From Citrobacter sp. FP75 (GTDB lineage: Bacteria; Pseudomonadota; Gammaproteobacteria; Enterobacterales; Enterobacteriaceae): DNA of 64,000 nucleotides. How positions within the stretch are numbered: the first letter of the stretch is position 1; each line of letters starts with the position of its first letter. Under the pieces are notes generated by a model. That model had not been told where the DNA came from. It did not search any database and worked only from the letters and a program-made list of their open reading frames with translations. This document shows positions 27,313 through 37,497 of the stretch, piece after piece. The DNA lies in the NCBI RefSeq assembly GCF_018342065.1, contig NZ_JAFDOE010000005.1, forward strand, positions 186,001 to 250,000. Reading direction: 5' to 3'. A program made the translations under genes and the position numbers.

Positions 27313-28686
27313 ATGAGTTCTGTTATTGAGGATACCCAATCTTCCGGGTCAATATCATTACCTTTACTGCAGCGTATTAGCTATGGTTCTTTAGACGTGG
27401 CTGGCAATCTGTTGTACTGCTTCGGTTCAACCTACATATTATATTTCTACACTGACGTTGCGGGGATCAGTCTCGCCGTCGCCGGGGTCATCCTGCTGCT
27501 GGCACGCATTGTAGACGGCATCGATGCGCCCATCTGGGGAATTATTATCGATAAGACGCGTTCACGTTACGGGAAATGTCGTCCCTGGTTCTTATGGTTA
27601 CCGTTACCTTTTGGCGTATTCAGCGCGCTGTCATTTTGGTCCCCTGATATCAGCATGACGGGAAAAGCCATATATGCAGCAATATCTTACATGATTGCCA
27701 GCATTCTATTTACTGGATTGAATACTCCGCTCAGCGCAATATTACCCTTAATGACGTTATCACCAAAAGAGAGACTGGTGCTCAATTCCTGGAGAATGAC
27801 CGGTGGGCAAATTGGTGTCTTATTAATGAATGCGACCGCGCTACCGTTAGTCGCATTTTTAGGTAATGGTAATGACCATGCAGGATTTATTTATACGGCA
27901 GTACTGTTTGCCGTTATATCCTGCTCATTGACGCTCTTTGCCTTTAAAAACATTCGCGAAATGAATACGGATAAAATACAGCAAGAGCCAAAATTGCCGC
28001 TGAAAAAGAGCTTTGCGGCGATGAAAGGTAACTGGCCGTGGATCCTGATGGTACTGGCAAATCTGATTTTCTGGATAGCTCTGCAACAGCGTTCGACAAC
28101 CATTGTTTACTATCTGACCTATAACCTTGACCGCAAAGATCTGGTCCCGCTGATCAACAGCCTGGCCACCATTCAGATCTTGTTCATTATTGCCATTCCG
28201 GTCTTTAGCAAATATCTCTCTAAAACCTGGATTTGGATTAGCGGCCTGCTGGTCGCTACGCTGGGCGGCGTTCTGATGTGGCTGGCTGCGGATAGCATCC
28301 CATTGCTGATCGCCGCCTGGGTGCTCGGCAATATCGGCAGCGGCATCGCCTGTTCAATGCCCTTTGCCATGCTGGGCTTTGCCGTCGACTTTGGCGCATG
28401 GAAGACGGGTATCAAGGCAACCGGCATCCTTATCGCCTTTGGCAGTACTTTCTGTATCAAGATGGGCAGCGGCCTTGGCACAGCTTTCGCCGCCTGGATC
28501 ATGAACAGCTTCGGCTACGTTCCCAACCATGCCCAGAGTGCCGCCGGACTGGAAGGGATAACCTGGGCCTTTATCTGGGCGCCCGCCCTGCTCTTCGCTC
28601 TCGCAGCAATCCCGCTGCTTTTCTTCCGTAAGTACGAAGCAATGGAAGACAGAGTCCGCCACGATCTGGAAACCGCAAACCCCTAA
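27313..28686 (+). CDS. GPH-family (MelB-like) glycoside:cation symporter
   Basis: A 457-residue, twelve-span transporter of the glycoside-pentoside-hexuronide family. The motif GIIIDKTRSRYGKCRPWFLW (about residues 76-95) is the family's cytoplasmic loop signature, and the N-terminal SYGSLDVAGNLLYCFGSTYILYFYTDV region is typical. CAGGAG lies upstream of the ATG. It is 40 bp before a GH31 glycosidase, so the pair probably imports and hydrolyses one glycoside. From memory, Salmonella has an equivalent pair between rpsT and nhaR; E. coli K-12 lacks it. Substrate unknown. Confidence 0.9.
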   Translation: MSSVIEDTQSSGSISLPLLQRISYGSLDVAGNLLYCFGSTYILYFYTDVAGISLAVAGVILLLARIVDGIDAPIWGIIIDKTRSRYGKCRPWFLWLPLPFGVFSALSFWSPDISMTGKAIYAAISYMIASILFTGLNTPLSAILPLMTLSPKERLVLNSWRMTGGQIGVLLMNATALPLVAFLGNGNDHAGFIYTAVLFAVISCSLTLFAFKNIREMNTDKIQQEPKLPLKKSFAAMKGNWPWILMVLANLIFWIALQQRSTTIVYYLTYNLDRKDLVPLINSLATIQILFIIAIPVFSKYLSKTWIWISGLLVATLGGVLMWLAADSIPLLIAAWVLGNIGSGIACSMPFAMLGFAVDFGAWKTGIKATGILIAFGSTFCIKMGSGLGTAFAAWIMNSFGYVPNHAQSAAGLEGITWAFIWAPALLFALAAIPLLFFRKYEAMEDRVRHDLETANP

Positions 28687-28726
28687 CACTCTTTACCTTC
28701 ATTACCTGTCTACGGGAGTAACCATT

Positions 28727-30766
28727 ATGCCATTTTTGCAACAAGACCCACGCCGCCTGGTCTGGCAGCAAAACGATCGCTATCTCTGGATTGAACCCTG
28801 GGGCGAGAATAGCCTGCGCGTGCGCAGTGGCCGTCATCTGCCGGTTATGCGAAATGAGGACTGGGCGCTGACGGAACCGGTCGCAGAAAGCGCCTGCCAC
28901 ATCGTTTATGATCACAAGCAGGCGACGCTGACCAACGGAAAAATTAGCGCAATCGTCAATCAAAAAGGACAAATCGCTTTTTATCGCCATCCGCATAAGT
29001 GCCTGTTGCAGGAGTTCTGGCGTCAGCGCGGAGAAATTGGCGAAGATGAATCTTCTCACGGTCAGTACGTCAGCGCACTTAACCTTGAGGGGCGTGAGTT
29101 TCGCCCAATTCCAGGAGGAAAGTACGCAGTCAAAGCCCGTTTCGAAGCCGCCGAAGGGGAAAAAATTTACGGCATGGGACAATATCAGCAGGCCAATCTG
29201 GATCTCAAAGGATGCGTGCTCGAACTGGCCCAGCGTAACTCTCAGGCCTCGGTTCCCTTTATGCTCTCCAGCCTGGGCTACGGATTTTTATGGAATAACC
29301 CTGCGGTCGGCCGCGTGACGTTCGCCCACAACGTGACCGAGTGGGAAGCCCAGGTCAGCGAGCAGCTGGACTACTGGATCACCGCCGGGGATACCCCGGC
29401 AGAAATCAGCCAGGCGTATGCACTTGCCACCGGCACGCCGCCGATGATGCCGGATTACGCCATGGGCTTCTGGCAGTGCAAGTTACGCTATCGCACTCAG
29501 GACGAACTGCTCGCGGTCGCCCGCGAGTATAAACAGCGCAATTTACCCCTCTCGGTGATCGTTATCGATTTCTTCCACTGGCCGAATCAAGGCGACTGGA
29601 TGTTCGACTCACGCGACTGGCCCGATCCTGACGCGATGATTGCCGAACTGAAGTCGCTGGGTATCGAACTAATGGTGTCAGTCTGGCCAACCGTGGATAG
29701 CCGAACCGAGAGCTATCGGGAGATGCGCGAAAACGGCTGGCTGGTACAAACGGAGCGCGGATTGCCAATTAATATGGATTTCCTCGGCAATACTACTTTC
29801 TTTGATGCCACCCATCCGGGTGCCCGCGACTACGTCTGGGGTAAAGCAAAACGCAACTATTACGATAAGGGCGTGAAGCTCTTCTGGCTAGACGAAGCCG
29901 AGCCGGAGTTCAGCGTTTACGACTACGATAACTATCGCTACCACGCCGGACCGGTGCTGGAAGTGGGCAATATCTACCCGCGCATGTATGCGAAAACCTT
30001 CTTTGACGGCATGAAAGCCGATGGTGAGGATCAGGTGATCAACCTGCTACGCTGCGCGTGGGCGGGCAGCCAACGCTACGGCGCACTGGTGTGGTCAGGT
30101 GATATCCACTCATCGTTTCGTTCTCTGCGCAATCAGTTTGCCGCTGGGCTGAATATGGGGATTGCAGGTATCCCGTGGTGGACGACAGATATCGGTGGTT
30201 TTCACGGCGGTAACATCCACGACCCACGCTTTCATGAGTTGCTGATTCGCTGGTTCCAGTGGGGTGTGTTTAGCCCGGTGATGCGCCTGCACGGTAACCG
30301 CGATCCACAAATTTTACCGGAGCAGCCGTATCGGGACGGGATTGCCCAGTGTCCTACCGGCGCGCCCAACGAGATCTGGAGCTACGGTGATAATGTGTGT
30401 GACGTGTTGACGGGTTGCCTGACCCTGCGTGAGAAGCTCAAGCCCTACATCAAAGCGTTAATGACAGAAACGCATAAACACAATACACCGGTAATGCGTA
30501 CCCTGTTTTTTGAGTTCCCCGATCAGCTAAAAAGCTGGGAAATCACCGACCAGTACTGTTTCGGCCCCGATCTGCTGGTTGCGCCCGTTATGCATGAAGG
30601 TATGCGCGAACGCGACGTTTGGTTGCCAGAAGGGGAAACATGGACGGATCTTGCGACCGGCGAGAGCTATCAGGGAGGGCAAACGCTACGCTATGACGCC
30701 CCCCTGAACAAAATTCCGGTATTTATCCGCGAAGGCGGGCAGTATCGTAATATGTTGAAACTGTAG
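28727..30766 (+). CDS. GH31 alpha-glycosidase (xylosidase/glucosidase-like)
   Basis: A 679-residue glycoside hydrolase family 31 enzyme without a signal peptide, hence cytoplasmic. The catalytic nucleophile is Asp389 in KLFWLDEAEPEF, and the likely acid/base is Asp459 in WSGDIHSSF. The WLDEAEPE form is nearer to alpha-xylosidase-type members than to YihQ sulfoquinovosidases. The N-terminal beta-sandwich and C-terminal beta domains fit the family length. It follows the GPH symporter and is closed by a hairpin at 30774. The natural substrate cannot be read from sequence alone. Confidence 0.9.
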   Translation: MPFLQQDPRRLVWQQNDRYLWIEPWGENSLRVRSGRHLPVMRNEDWALTEPVAESACHIVYDHKQATLTNGKISAIVNQKGQIAFYRHPHKCLLQEFWRQRGEIGEDESSHGQYVSALNLEGREFRPIPGGKYAVKARFEAAEGEKIYGMGQYQQANLDLKGCVLELAQRNSQASVPFMLSSLGYGFLWNNPAVGRVTFAHNVTEWEAQVSEQLDYWITAGDTPAEISQAYALATGTPPMMPDYAMGFWQCKLRYRTQDELLAVAREYKQRNLPLSVIVIDFFHWPNQGDWMFDSRDWPDPDAMIAELKSLGIELMVSVWPTVDSRTESYREMRENGWLVQTERGLPINMDFLGNTTFFDATHPGARDYVWGKAKRNYYDKGVKLFWLDEAEPEFSVYDYDNYRYHAGPVLEVGNIYPRMYAKTFFDGMKADGEDQVINLLRCAWAGSQRYGALVWSGDIHSSFRSLRNQFAAGLNMGIAGIPWWTTDIGGFHGGNIHDPRFHELLIRWFQWGVFSPVMRLHGNRDPQILPEQPYRDGIAQCPTGAPNEIWSYGDNVCDVLTGCLTLREKLKPYIKALMTETHKHNTPVMRTLFFEFPDQLKSWEITDQYCFGPDLLVAPVMHEGMRERDVWLPEGETWTDLATGESYQGGQTLRYDAPLNKIPVFIREGGQYRNMLKL

Positions 30767-30773
30767 TCATAGT

Positions 30774-30805
30774 CCGGCTGCGGTTAGTACATACACCGCA
30801 GCCGG
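30774..30805. terminator. Hairpin between GH31 gene and nhaR (convergent ends)
   Basis: CCGGCTGCGGT and ACCGCAGCCGG pair perfectly around a ten-base loop between two convergent stop codons. There is no strong T run, so it may be a rho-assisted or stabilising hairpin. Confidence 0.65.
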
Positions 30806-30819
30806 CAACATGAAGGCGT

Positions 30820-31719
30820 TTAGACCTGTGGCGACTTGAACAGTGCTGAGTAGTTGGCATTGCAAATACGCTGCACCGCCGGATGCTGGATCATCCTCTC
30901 CGCGAATATGGCGTGATACTCCTCCATCACATTCTCAACGCGTCCAATTTCAACAATAGAATCATCAGTATAGAAATTGTGTGAATACAGCGTAGGGGCA
31001 ACGAATATAGCGTTATGCGTTGCGCCAAACGCTTTCATCAGCGCGGCGTCATCAAACTCGCCAAGGATTTCAACGTTCAGTCCTTGTGAGTTAATCCAGT
31101 TCAACAGCTTACGTCCAAGCATCGAACGACGACCTGGGATCAGTAATCGACGCTCTTCCAGACAGGCTGGAAACGCTTTCTCAGGCAGCGGCTTGGTGCA
31201 CCAAAAGCTCACGCTGCATTCGCCAATCCGCACCGAGAAAAGCCCTTCCTGCTGCGTTGAGTCGATCGGGCAATCGGAGATAATCATATCCAGCTTATGC
31301 TGGCTGAGCTGCTCCAGCAGCATCTCGTGTGTTGATTCAAAACAACGCAGATGGATTTGCTCGTTCTCAACCACAGCAGCATCCAGCACGCTGCTAACCA
31401 GTTGCTTCGATAATGCATCCGCCACGCCGACATCAAACAGCAAATTCGACTCTTTGCGATAGTTCACGATATCCAGCATTTCCTGGCTTAAGGTGAACAT
31501 TTTATCCGCATAACGAAAAACTAATTCGCCTAACTCGCTGGGTTCCAGCCCTCGCCCCTTACGCTTAAACAACTTCCCTTGTAAGCGTTCCTCAAGCGCT
31601 TTGATCTGCCCGGTAATAGTTTGCGGTGTCAGATAAAGCGCTTCTGCGGCACCCACCACCGATCCTTCTTTATACACATGCCAGAAGTAATACAGGTGGT
31701 TGTAATTTATATGAGACAT
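30820..31719 (-). CDS. nhaR: LysR-type activator NhaR
   Basis: A 299-residue LysR-family regulator that activates nhaA in response to sodium. The N-terminal helix-turn-helix ([29 protein letters not shown]) and the C-terminal effector domain are close to E. coli NhaR, from which it differs mainly near the C-terminus ([13 protein letters not shown]). GGGAGAG precedes the ATG. It lies 38 bp downstream of nhaA in the same direction, as in E. coli. Confidence 0.96.
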   Translation of the reverse strand: MSHINYNHLYYFWHVYKEGSVVGAAEALYLTPQTITGQIKALEERLQGKLFKRKGRGLEPSELGELVFRYADKMFTLSQEMLDIVNYRKESNLLFDVGVADALSKQLVSSVLDAAVVENEQIHLRCFESTHEMLLEQLSQHKLDMIISDCPIDSTQQEGLFSVRIGECSVSFWCTKPLPEKAFPACLEERRLLIPGRRSMLGRKLLNWINSQGLNVEILGEFDDAALMKAFGATHNAIFVAPTLYSHNFYTDDSIVEIGRVENVMEEYHAIFAERMIQHPAVQRICNANYSALFKSPQV

Positions 31720-31757
31720 ACTCTCTCCCTGAAAATTGTCACCAAAGAGTTATCTGC

Positions 31758-32924
31758 TCAAGCTGACGTATTCAACCGGGTACGCAGCCAGCTATAACCG
31801 ATAACTGCCGACAACAGTGAACCAATCAGGATCCCCAGTTTTGCCCAGTTAATCAGCTCCGGATCAACATTACCAAACGCCAGGCTGGCGATGAAAATCG
31901 ACATCGTAAAGCCAATGCCGCACAGAATACCCACCGCCATGATTTGCTGGAAATTCGTGCCTTCAGGTAGTTGTGCCACCTTGAGACGTAATGCCAGCCA
32001 ACAGAACAGGCTGATCCCCAGCGGCTTACCGATAAGCAGGCCGGCAATAATCCCCAACGGCAGGATGGAGGTCAGCCCGTCCATCGTCACGCCCTGCAGT
32101 GGAACGCCCGCATTCGCGAAGGCAAACAGCGGCAGGATCAGATAAGCCACCCACGGATGAAGAACATGCTCCAGTCGCTTCGCGGGTGAACGCCCATGTT
32201 TTTCCTTCAGCGGGATGAAGAAACCAACGATCACGCCCGCCAGAGTGGCATGTACGCCGGACTTCAGCACTGCCGTCCATAGCACGACGCCAACCAGAAT
32301 ATAAATACCGGTACGTCTGACACCGCACAGATTCAACACCGCCAGAATGAGAATTGCGAACGCGGCAACCCCCAATGAAAGCAAGGAAAGATCGCTGGTA
32401 TAGAACAGTGCGATGATCACAATCGCGCCGAGATCGTCGATAATCGCCAGCGCCATCAGGAAGATTTTCAGTGCCAGCGGAACGCGACTACCCAGCAGTG
32501 CCAGTACACCGAGCGCAAAAGCGATATCCGTTGCTGCCGGAATTGCCCATCCTTCACGAGTGACAGGGTCGGCATAGTTGAATGCCAGATACAGCAACGC
32601 CGGGACAATCATGCCCCCGATAGCGGCAATGATCGGAAACGCCGCCTGACGTAGGCTGGCAAGCGAACCCTGCATTAACTCACGCTTCACTTCCAGACCA
32701 ATCAACAGGAAAAACACCGCCATCAGCGCGTCGTTGATCCACAGCAGCATATTTTTGTTGATCTCAAGCGCGCCAACCCGCAGTTGGACAGGTGTTTCCA
32801 GAAAGGCGTGGTACCATCCACTGGTAACCCCGATATTTGCCATCAGCATAGCGACTACGGCAGCGATGATCAGAATGATGCCTCCCGAGGCGTCGCTACT
32901 AAAAAAACGATGCAGATGTTTCAC
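31758..32924 (-). CDS. nhaA: Na+/H+ antiporter NhaA
   Basis: A 388-residue inner-membrane electrogenic antiporter (two protons in per sodium out). Twelve hydrophobic segments are present and the essential aspartates Asp163-Asp164 lie in [15 protein letters not shown]. Length equals E. coli NhaA. The gene borders the AT-rich accessory island: its upstream region contains the terminator of the last island gene. Expression is expected to depend on NhaR and sodium. Confidence 0.97.
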   Translation of the reverse strand: MKHLHRFFSSDASGGIILIIAAVVAMLMANIGVTSGWYHAFLETPVQLRVGALEINKNMLLWINDALMAVFFLLIGLEVKRELMQGSLASLRQAAFPIIAAIGGMIVPALLYLAFNYADPVTREGWAIPAATDIAFALGVLALLGSRVPLALKIFLMALAIIDDLGAIVIIALFYTSDLSLLSLGVAAFAILILAVLNLCGVRRTGIYILVGVVLWTAVLKSGVHATLAGVIVGFFIPLKEKHGRSPAKRLEHVLHPWVAYLILPLFAFANAGVPLQGVTMDGLTSILPLGIIAGLLIGKPLGISLFCWLALRLKVAQLPEGTNFQQIMAVGILCGIGFTMSIFIASLAFGNVDPELINWAKLGILIGSLLSAVIGYSWLRTRLNTSA

Positions 32925-33029
32925 TTTTATTCTCTCTATTGGGTGAATACTTCGTAATTACTATCTTACACCCTCAAAAAGCTCGTTAAAATTAGATTAT
33001 TCATGATGAATAGATCGGTTTTTCTGAGG

Positions 33030-33056
33030 TGAAAAGCCCAACAGAACGTTGGGCTG
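33030..33056 (-). terminator. Intrinsic terminator after sulfotransferase gene 1
   Basis: Minus-strand stem AGCCCAAC/GTTGGGCT with a five-base loop followed by TTTTC, 35 bases after the stop at 33090. Confidence 0.85.
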
Positions 33057-33089
33057 AGAAAAGAAGCATCACTGATGCGTAAGCGTCAC

Positions 33090-34805
33090 TCAGGCATAGA
33101 GATTCATTTTGTAAACGCGGAAACTGGTGATGTCATAACGATAGCCTTCTCCATTAACGTCCTCGTTTTTATAGTAGCCAGAGGTCATCGTTGCCTCGAA
33201 AAGCACAGTTTTGCTTGCCGGTTCAATCTCTTGCAGAAGCAAATTACCCATCGCTTGATTGCCTTCTTGCGGGTCAACAATATCGCTATCCCCCGGTTGG
33301 CAAGAGATAGCCAGACCATTCTCATCAAATGTACAATCGCCGAAGTGCACCACAATATTACCGTTTTGCTGCACTTCTTTCGCGCTCACACAGCTACTAT
33401 AGCCGCGAGAGCCCAACTCTTTTCCATACTCAAAAGGACGCATGACGGTCATCGTATTCAGGTTAACGATGAAATGCACAACCCGGCTGTAATTATCAGG
33501 AGGAAGGAGACTTTTACTGTCATCACGGGAGCGGAAATTACCGTTGTCGAACACCATATATTCGACTATTCCCTGTGCTTCATTTGCTACCTCAACGACG
33601 TTGTGCTGACCCCATGACCAAAAATCACGGTCCGCTGCATCCACATCCTCCAGCTTGCTGAAGTCATAAAGAGGAACACCATTACTGTCTACGGGGGTCA
33701 GAAGATAAGGCTGATACTCATCCGCCCAATCTTCATGTGTGGACATAATGAACCGTAGTGCTTCGCTTTCCAGATCTATGCCAAAAACCGCACTCTGATG
33801 ACGCCCCGAAGCAATCAGCAAACTATTCGTTTCATTAACATAGCTTTGGTTGATATGCAGCCAGTCATGAACTGTCGGGTCTTCACCGGGTGCCGTTCCC
33901 GTTGGTCGTGCTGTACGGGAGGTATCAAGAATAGCGGCCATATCGTAATAGGCAATTTCCAGCCCAGTAGATAAATCCACAACGGAGACGCCATCTTCAT
34001 TAGTCTTCAGTGAATCCGGCCTACCCGAGGTATATTCGGAAGGCGCGACGATGGTATTGCTGTCCCATTGCCAAATTGAGTGGTGGAATTGGTTATCCAA
34101 AATATAAAAAGTATATAGCCGTCCCATCATGTCGAAGTCATACATCTCAAGATAGGTGTTTTTAGCTTCTGATGTAGCCAGGAAATGACCGTTCTCAATG
34201 CGCACCAAATTGAATGATGGGAAGTCTTGTGTCACGTACCAACGCACCACGCCATCCTGATCCAGAGCGTAGTTATAGCGGTCGAAATGCGTAATGAAAT
34301 AGCAGCCTGGCGCAATCAGGTCGGCGTCAGTCGCCAGTTGAGTCACATTAATAACGGGAAACCCTAGCTGCACATCTGCAGAATCTGTTGCAGGTAAAGG
34401 TTGGGTTACAATCGTATAAGTGGCGATAACGACTTTATCAACTGACATAACCAGCTGATTATCGGTATCAGCCACGAGGCCAAGTACAGGCAGCAGATTT
34501 GCCCCAACATCCAACGTAAAATCTTGCACCATTTGTCTCGCGCTTTGCGTCAGATCCTGAATTTCCAGCGTTACAATGCGCTCCTCATCACTCCAGACAC
34601 CAGCATATGCACTTAAAGGTGCTGTGCCATAAGGGTTTAGAACAATGACCGCATTTTCCAGCGTATTCTCATCAGTGATCCGAGCCAGACAATCTTGGTA
34701 AACAGCTGTATGACTGAGAACCATCTCATTATTGCTGTCAATCCCCTGATTAACAGCCGGACGAGGTGTCGGCAACTTAATATCCGTAGAAATAATATTT
34801 TTCAT
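33090..34805 (-). CDS. Arylsulfate sulfotransferase, copy 1 (no signal peptide)
   Basis: A 571-residue ASST-family enzyme (beta-propeller) that moves sulfate from phenolic sulfate esters to another phenol, without PAPS. Active-site motifs are present: HHS (241-243), DWLHINQ (His317), SGRHQS (Arg335, His336) and WGQHN (His401); the histidine nucleophile is expected to be His401. Unlike periplasmic AssT of pathogenic E. coli, it starts MKNIISTDIKLPTPRP with no export signal. It has five cysteines (39, 168, 472, 491, 502), three of them clustered near the C-terminus. No dsbL/dsbI pair is nearby. It is ~60% similar by eye to copy 2 at 42 kb. Confidence 0.88.
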   Translation of the reverse strand: MKNIISTDIKLPTPRPAVNQGIDSNNEMVLSHTAVYQDCLARITDENTLENAVIVLNPYGTAPLSAYAGVWSDEERIVTLEIQDLTQSARQMVQDFTLDVGANLLPVLGLVADTDNQLVMSVDKVVIATYTIVTQPLPATDSADVQLGFPVINVTQLATDADLIAPGCYFITHFDRYNYALDQDGVVRWYVTQDFPSFNLVRIENGHFLATSEAKNTYLEMYDFDMMGRLYTFYILDNQFHHSIWQWDSNTIVAPSEYTSGRPDSLKTNEDGVSVVDLSTGLEIAYYDMAAILDTSRTARPTGTAPGEDPTVHDWLHINQSYVNETNSLLIASGRHQSAVFGIDLESEALRFIMSTHEDWADEYQPYLLTPVDSNGVPLYDFSKLEDVDAADRDFWSWGQHNVVEVANEAQGIVEYMVFDNGNFRSRDDSKSLLPPDNYSRVVHFIVNLNTMTVMRPFEYGKELGSRGYSSCVSAKEVQQNGNIVVHFGDCTFDENGLAISCQPGDSDIVDPQEGNQAMGNLLLQEIEPASKTVLFEATMTSGYYKNEDVNGEGYRYDITSFRVYKMNLYA

Positions 34806-34923
34806 TATGCGTTTCCAATGTATTCACTTCATCATTCCACAGCGGAACGGCAAAATAAATACACTGGGGATGTATCAATCAGGCAATCAAAAAGCATCAA
34901 TTGATATCAAAAAATACATTCCG

Positions 34924-36174
34924 CTATCGCATTATATTTTTATTATACTCAAATTTTAAATAATTCAGTACGACCGTAACATTGGCAGGAGACAGGCGAC
35001 TAAGCTGAAAGAAAAACGGATGCGTATGCAAAAACTGAATAAATTTAGTGCCACCCGTTAAGGTAGCATGACGTAACATACTCGTTTTTTTATTTCCTGT
35101 GAGGTTACACACGCCTTTAGCGTAACCGCGTGTTGAGAAGGCTCGCCAGACATTATTGCGTATTCCGCCACTACGGAACACCCGATATGGAAAGTCTTTA
35201 TCCGGAGGTAAAACTCCTGTTTCTCTTACAAATGAAATATGACAACGACCTTGCCGCACAGATTGCAGATTAGCCATCATACATCCTCCTAATATAAAAC
35301 ACTCATGATCGATGTAGTGTTGAACATTGAGAGAGTGCTCATCCGTAAGTTCTTTGACTAACTCAAAATGGCGATATGCAGGCAGAACAGGTTTCACCAA
35401 CATACCTGGATCATTTTTGTACAACGTGGCGGGACCATAGTCGACATCAAATAGGGTATTTCGCCGCATCGTCATGAGTTCTTTGCGCTGGACAAGATGT
35501 GCTAACGTGCCTGGAGGCAGACGCTCCTCATAGTCAGAAATATATTGATAATCGTTTTCGACTGGTTGTGATGAATAATTGGTTGTAATAGCGATAACCC
35601 TGCCACTGCTCTCTTCTGCCGTGACCAGAACATACAGGCAGTTATCACTGCCGTTATAATTAACCCGAAAAGCACGGGTGCTCATGGCTAAGTCGAATGC
35701 AGGAAAAATGAACGCCCGTTCAGCCTGATTAACCTTGCGGGACAATTTTTGTAAGGCGCGATTCAACCCCGTGCTATCTAAAGAAAGCGTCGCTCTGATA
35801 TCTGCTAATGAAGAGCCGCCCTGGATGAGTTGAACAAGATTGTCCTGACGGGCATCAGCTTTATGTTCGCCCGGCGAAATAAATGTTTTATGGCACTTGA
35901 GGCAGTACATTCGCGGCTCTCCCTGAGCGGAAAAACCATATTTTTTCAATGATGAGCTACCACAGCCGGGGCAAGCCTTAATTAATCCTTGCCATGCCCG
36001 GTTTACCGACTGTCGGAAGAGATTAAGCGACCGTTCAGAAATGACAGGAAACAAAAAACCACATTCTCTGCATAAAATATCCTTTCCCTGAGATAAATAA
36101 TCTGGGCTGTTAAGGATGCCCATATTTTTACAGTCGGGCGTTTTACAGGCATCAACATTAATTTTAGAAAACAT
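34924..36174 (-). CDS. Zinc-ribbon, transposase-like protein of the sulfatase locus
   Basis: A 416-residue protein not assigned to a characterised function. Two four-cysteine zinc ribbons are visible: Cys10/15/35/38 and Cys68/71/91/94. A helix-turn-helix-like stretch follows (LVQLIQGGSSLADIRATLSLDSTGLNRAL, about 115-143). A middle segment (FRVNYNGSDNCLYVLVTAEESSGRVIAITTNY) resembles an RNase-H/DDE transposase strand, but the usual first aspartate is not evident. No inverted repeats flank it. The ATG at 36174 is preferred because GGGAG lies five bases upstream. It is 24 bp downstream of the sulfatase-maturase gene and probably co-transcribed; a DNA-binding regulatory role is inference. Confidence 0.75.
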   Translation of the reverse strand: MFSKINVDACKTPDCKNMGILNSPDYLSQGKDILCRECGFLFPVISERSLNLFRQSVNRAWQGLIKACPGCGSSSLKKYGFSAQGEPRMYCLKCHKTFISPGEHKADARQDNLVQLIQGGSSLADIRATLSLDSTGLNRALQKLSRKVNQAERAFIFPAFDLAMSTRAFRVNYNGSDNCLYVLVTAEESSGRVIAITTNYSSQPVENDYQYISDYEERLPPGTLAHLVQRKELMTMRRNTLFDVDYGPATLYKNDPGMLVKPVLPAYRHFELVKELTDEHSLNVQHYIDHECFILGGCMMANLQSVRQGRCHISFVRETGVLPPDKDFPYRVFRSGGIRNNVWRAFSTRGYAKGVCNLTGNKKTSMLRHATLTGGTKFIQFLHTHPFFFQLSRLSPANVTVVLNYLKFEYNKNIMR

Positions 36175-36198
36175 ATTCACTCCCTGCGAATATCACTA

Positions 36199-37395
36199 TC
36201 ACACAAATATTGTTCTTATCTCGGCTGGTGAAATATTATTATCATAGAGCGTTTTCATTGCGCCCATCGTCGGAGCGGTATGCGCGAAGAAGGCCTTATA
36301 ACCAGCACATAAATAATTATGATTCGACATATCCGAAACTGAGGGTAAAAAACGATGTTTTGGGCAACCGCCATAGCAGGCAAACTGCCACTGGCAGGAG
36401 TAACATTCTTGTGCCATGGTACGGCTTTTATCATTGCCGAATTGCTGATTTTGCTCACTATTGTTCATCGCACGCAACGTTGTATGCTGAATATTCCCCA
36501 GTTTGTACTGCGGGTAGACAAAGTGATCGCAATTATACACGTCGCCATTCATCTCCATTGCAAACGCGCTGCCACAGGTAGGTGCAAATACGCACACCTG
36601 CGGTGGTAATCCGCACCAGGCCGCCAGCGTTTGTTCAAATATCTGTATACCAATTTTGCCTATATCTTTGCGGATCCAGACATCAAAAATAGCATTGAGA
36701 AAATGGCCGAATTCAAGTGAGTCAACGGACCACGGCATCATTTCCGTTTGTTTATCGCTGGGTGCAGCCAACTCAGAATCACTGTTGTCACTACGCCTCT
36801 CCACTAATGGAATAAACTGCATATACTGGCTACCTATGCTTTTCAGATATTGGTAAACCTGTAGTGGATGAGACATATTGGTGTGGTTAACCACGGTCAG
36901 CGTATTAAACTCAACCCCGTGACGTACCAGGCATTTAATGGCCTGCTCCACTTTCTTATGCGTCGGTTTGCCTGAACGGGTAACTCGCCATTCATCATGT
37001 AGCGCAGCATCACCGTCAACAGAAATCCCCACCAGGAAATCATTCTTCTTGAAAAACTCAGCCCATTCATCGTCGATCAAAATGCCATTAGTCTGAAAGG
37101 TATTTACTATGGTTCTCCCCTCAGCGTAACGCTGCTGAAGTTCAATCGCCCGCAGGTAAAACCCGCGCCCCATCAGAGTCGGTTCTCCGCCTTGCCATGC
37201 AAAAATGACGTCATCCACATCCTGTGCGGCAATGTGTTGCTTGATGAATAATTCAAGCATGTCATCTGACATTCTGTAATTCGCTTTTCTATCCGGATAA
37301 AGCATCTCTTTTTCCAGATAAAAACAGTATTTACAGTCCAGATTACATACCGAGCCTGTCGGTTTAATCATGACCTGACAACTTTTCCTTTGCAT
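36199..37395 (-). CDS. Anaerobic sulfatase-maturating enzyme (radical SAM, SPASM domain)
   Basis: A 398-residue radical-SAM enzyme that oxidises the active-site cysteine (or serine) of a sulfatase to formylglycine in the cytoplasm before export. The CNLDCKYC motif (Cys17, Cys21, Cys24) binds the SAM [4Fe-4S] cluster. C-terminal SPASM cysteines for two auxiliary clusters are seen in CGLPPQVCVFAPTCGSAF, VYNCDHF and CYSCQWQFACYGGCPKH. The ATG at 37395 is chosen over an adjacent GTG. It lies 102 bp downstream of the sulfatase gene, its evident substrate. It belongs to the AslB/AtsB group. Confidence 0.92.
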   Translation of the reverse strand: MQRKSCQVMIKPTGSVCNLDCKYCFYLEKEMLYPDRKANYRMSDDMLELFIKQHIAAQDVDDVIFAWQGGEPTLMGRGFYLRAIELQQRYAEGRTIVNTFQTNGILIDDEWAEFFKKNDFLVGISVDGDAALHDEWRVTRSGKPTHKKVEQAIKCLVRHGVEFNTLTVVNHTNMSHPLQVYQYLKSIGSQYMQFIPLVERRSDNSDSELAAPSDKQTEMMPWSVDSLEFGHFLNAIFDVWIRKDIGKIGIQIFEQTLAAWCGLPPQVCVFAPTCGSAFAMEMNGDVYNCDHFVYPQYKLGNIQHTTLRAMNNSEQNQQFGNDKSRTMAQECYSCQWQFACYGGCPKHRFLPSVSDMSNHNYLCAGYKAFFAHTAPTMGAMKTLYDNNISPAEIRTIFV

Positions 37396-37497
37396 CACGG
37401 AAGTCCATAAATAAAAGAACCCGGCTCAGCATAAAAATACTGAGCCAGGCGGGCATAGCCCTAAGTGGCATACCTAATGTTTCTTATAATTATTCAA

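Noticed and set aside
34924-36174. The zinc-ribbon gene as an active insertion sequence
   Set aside because: No terminal inverted repeats or target duplications were seen around it, and a complete catalytic triad was not evident.
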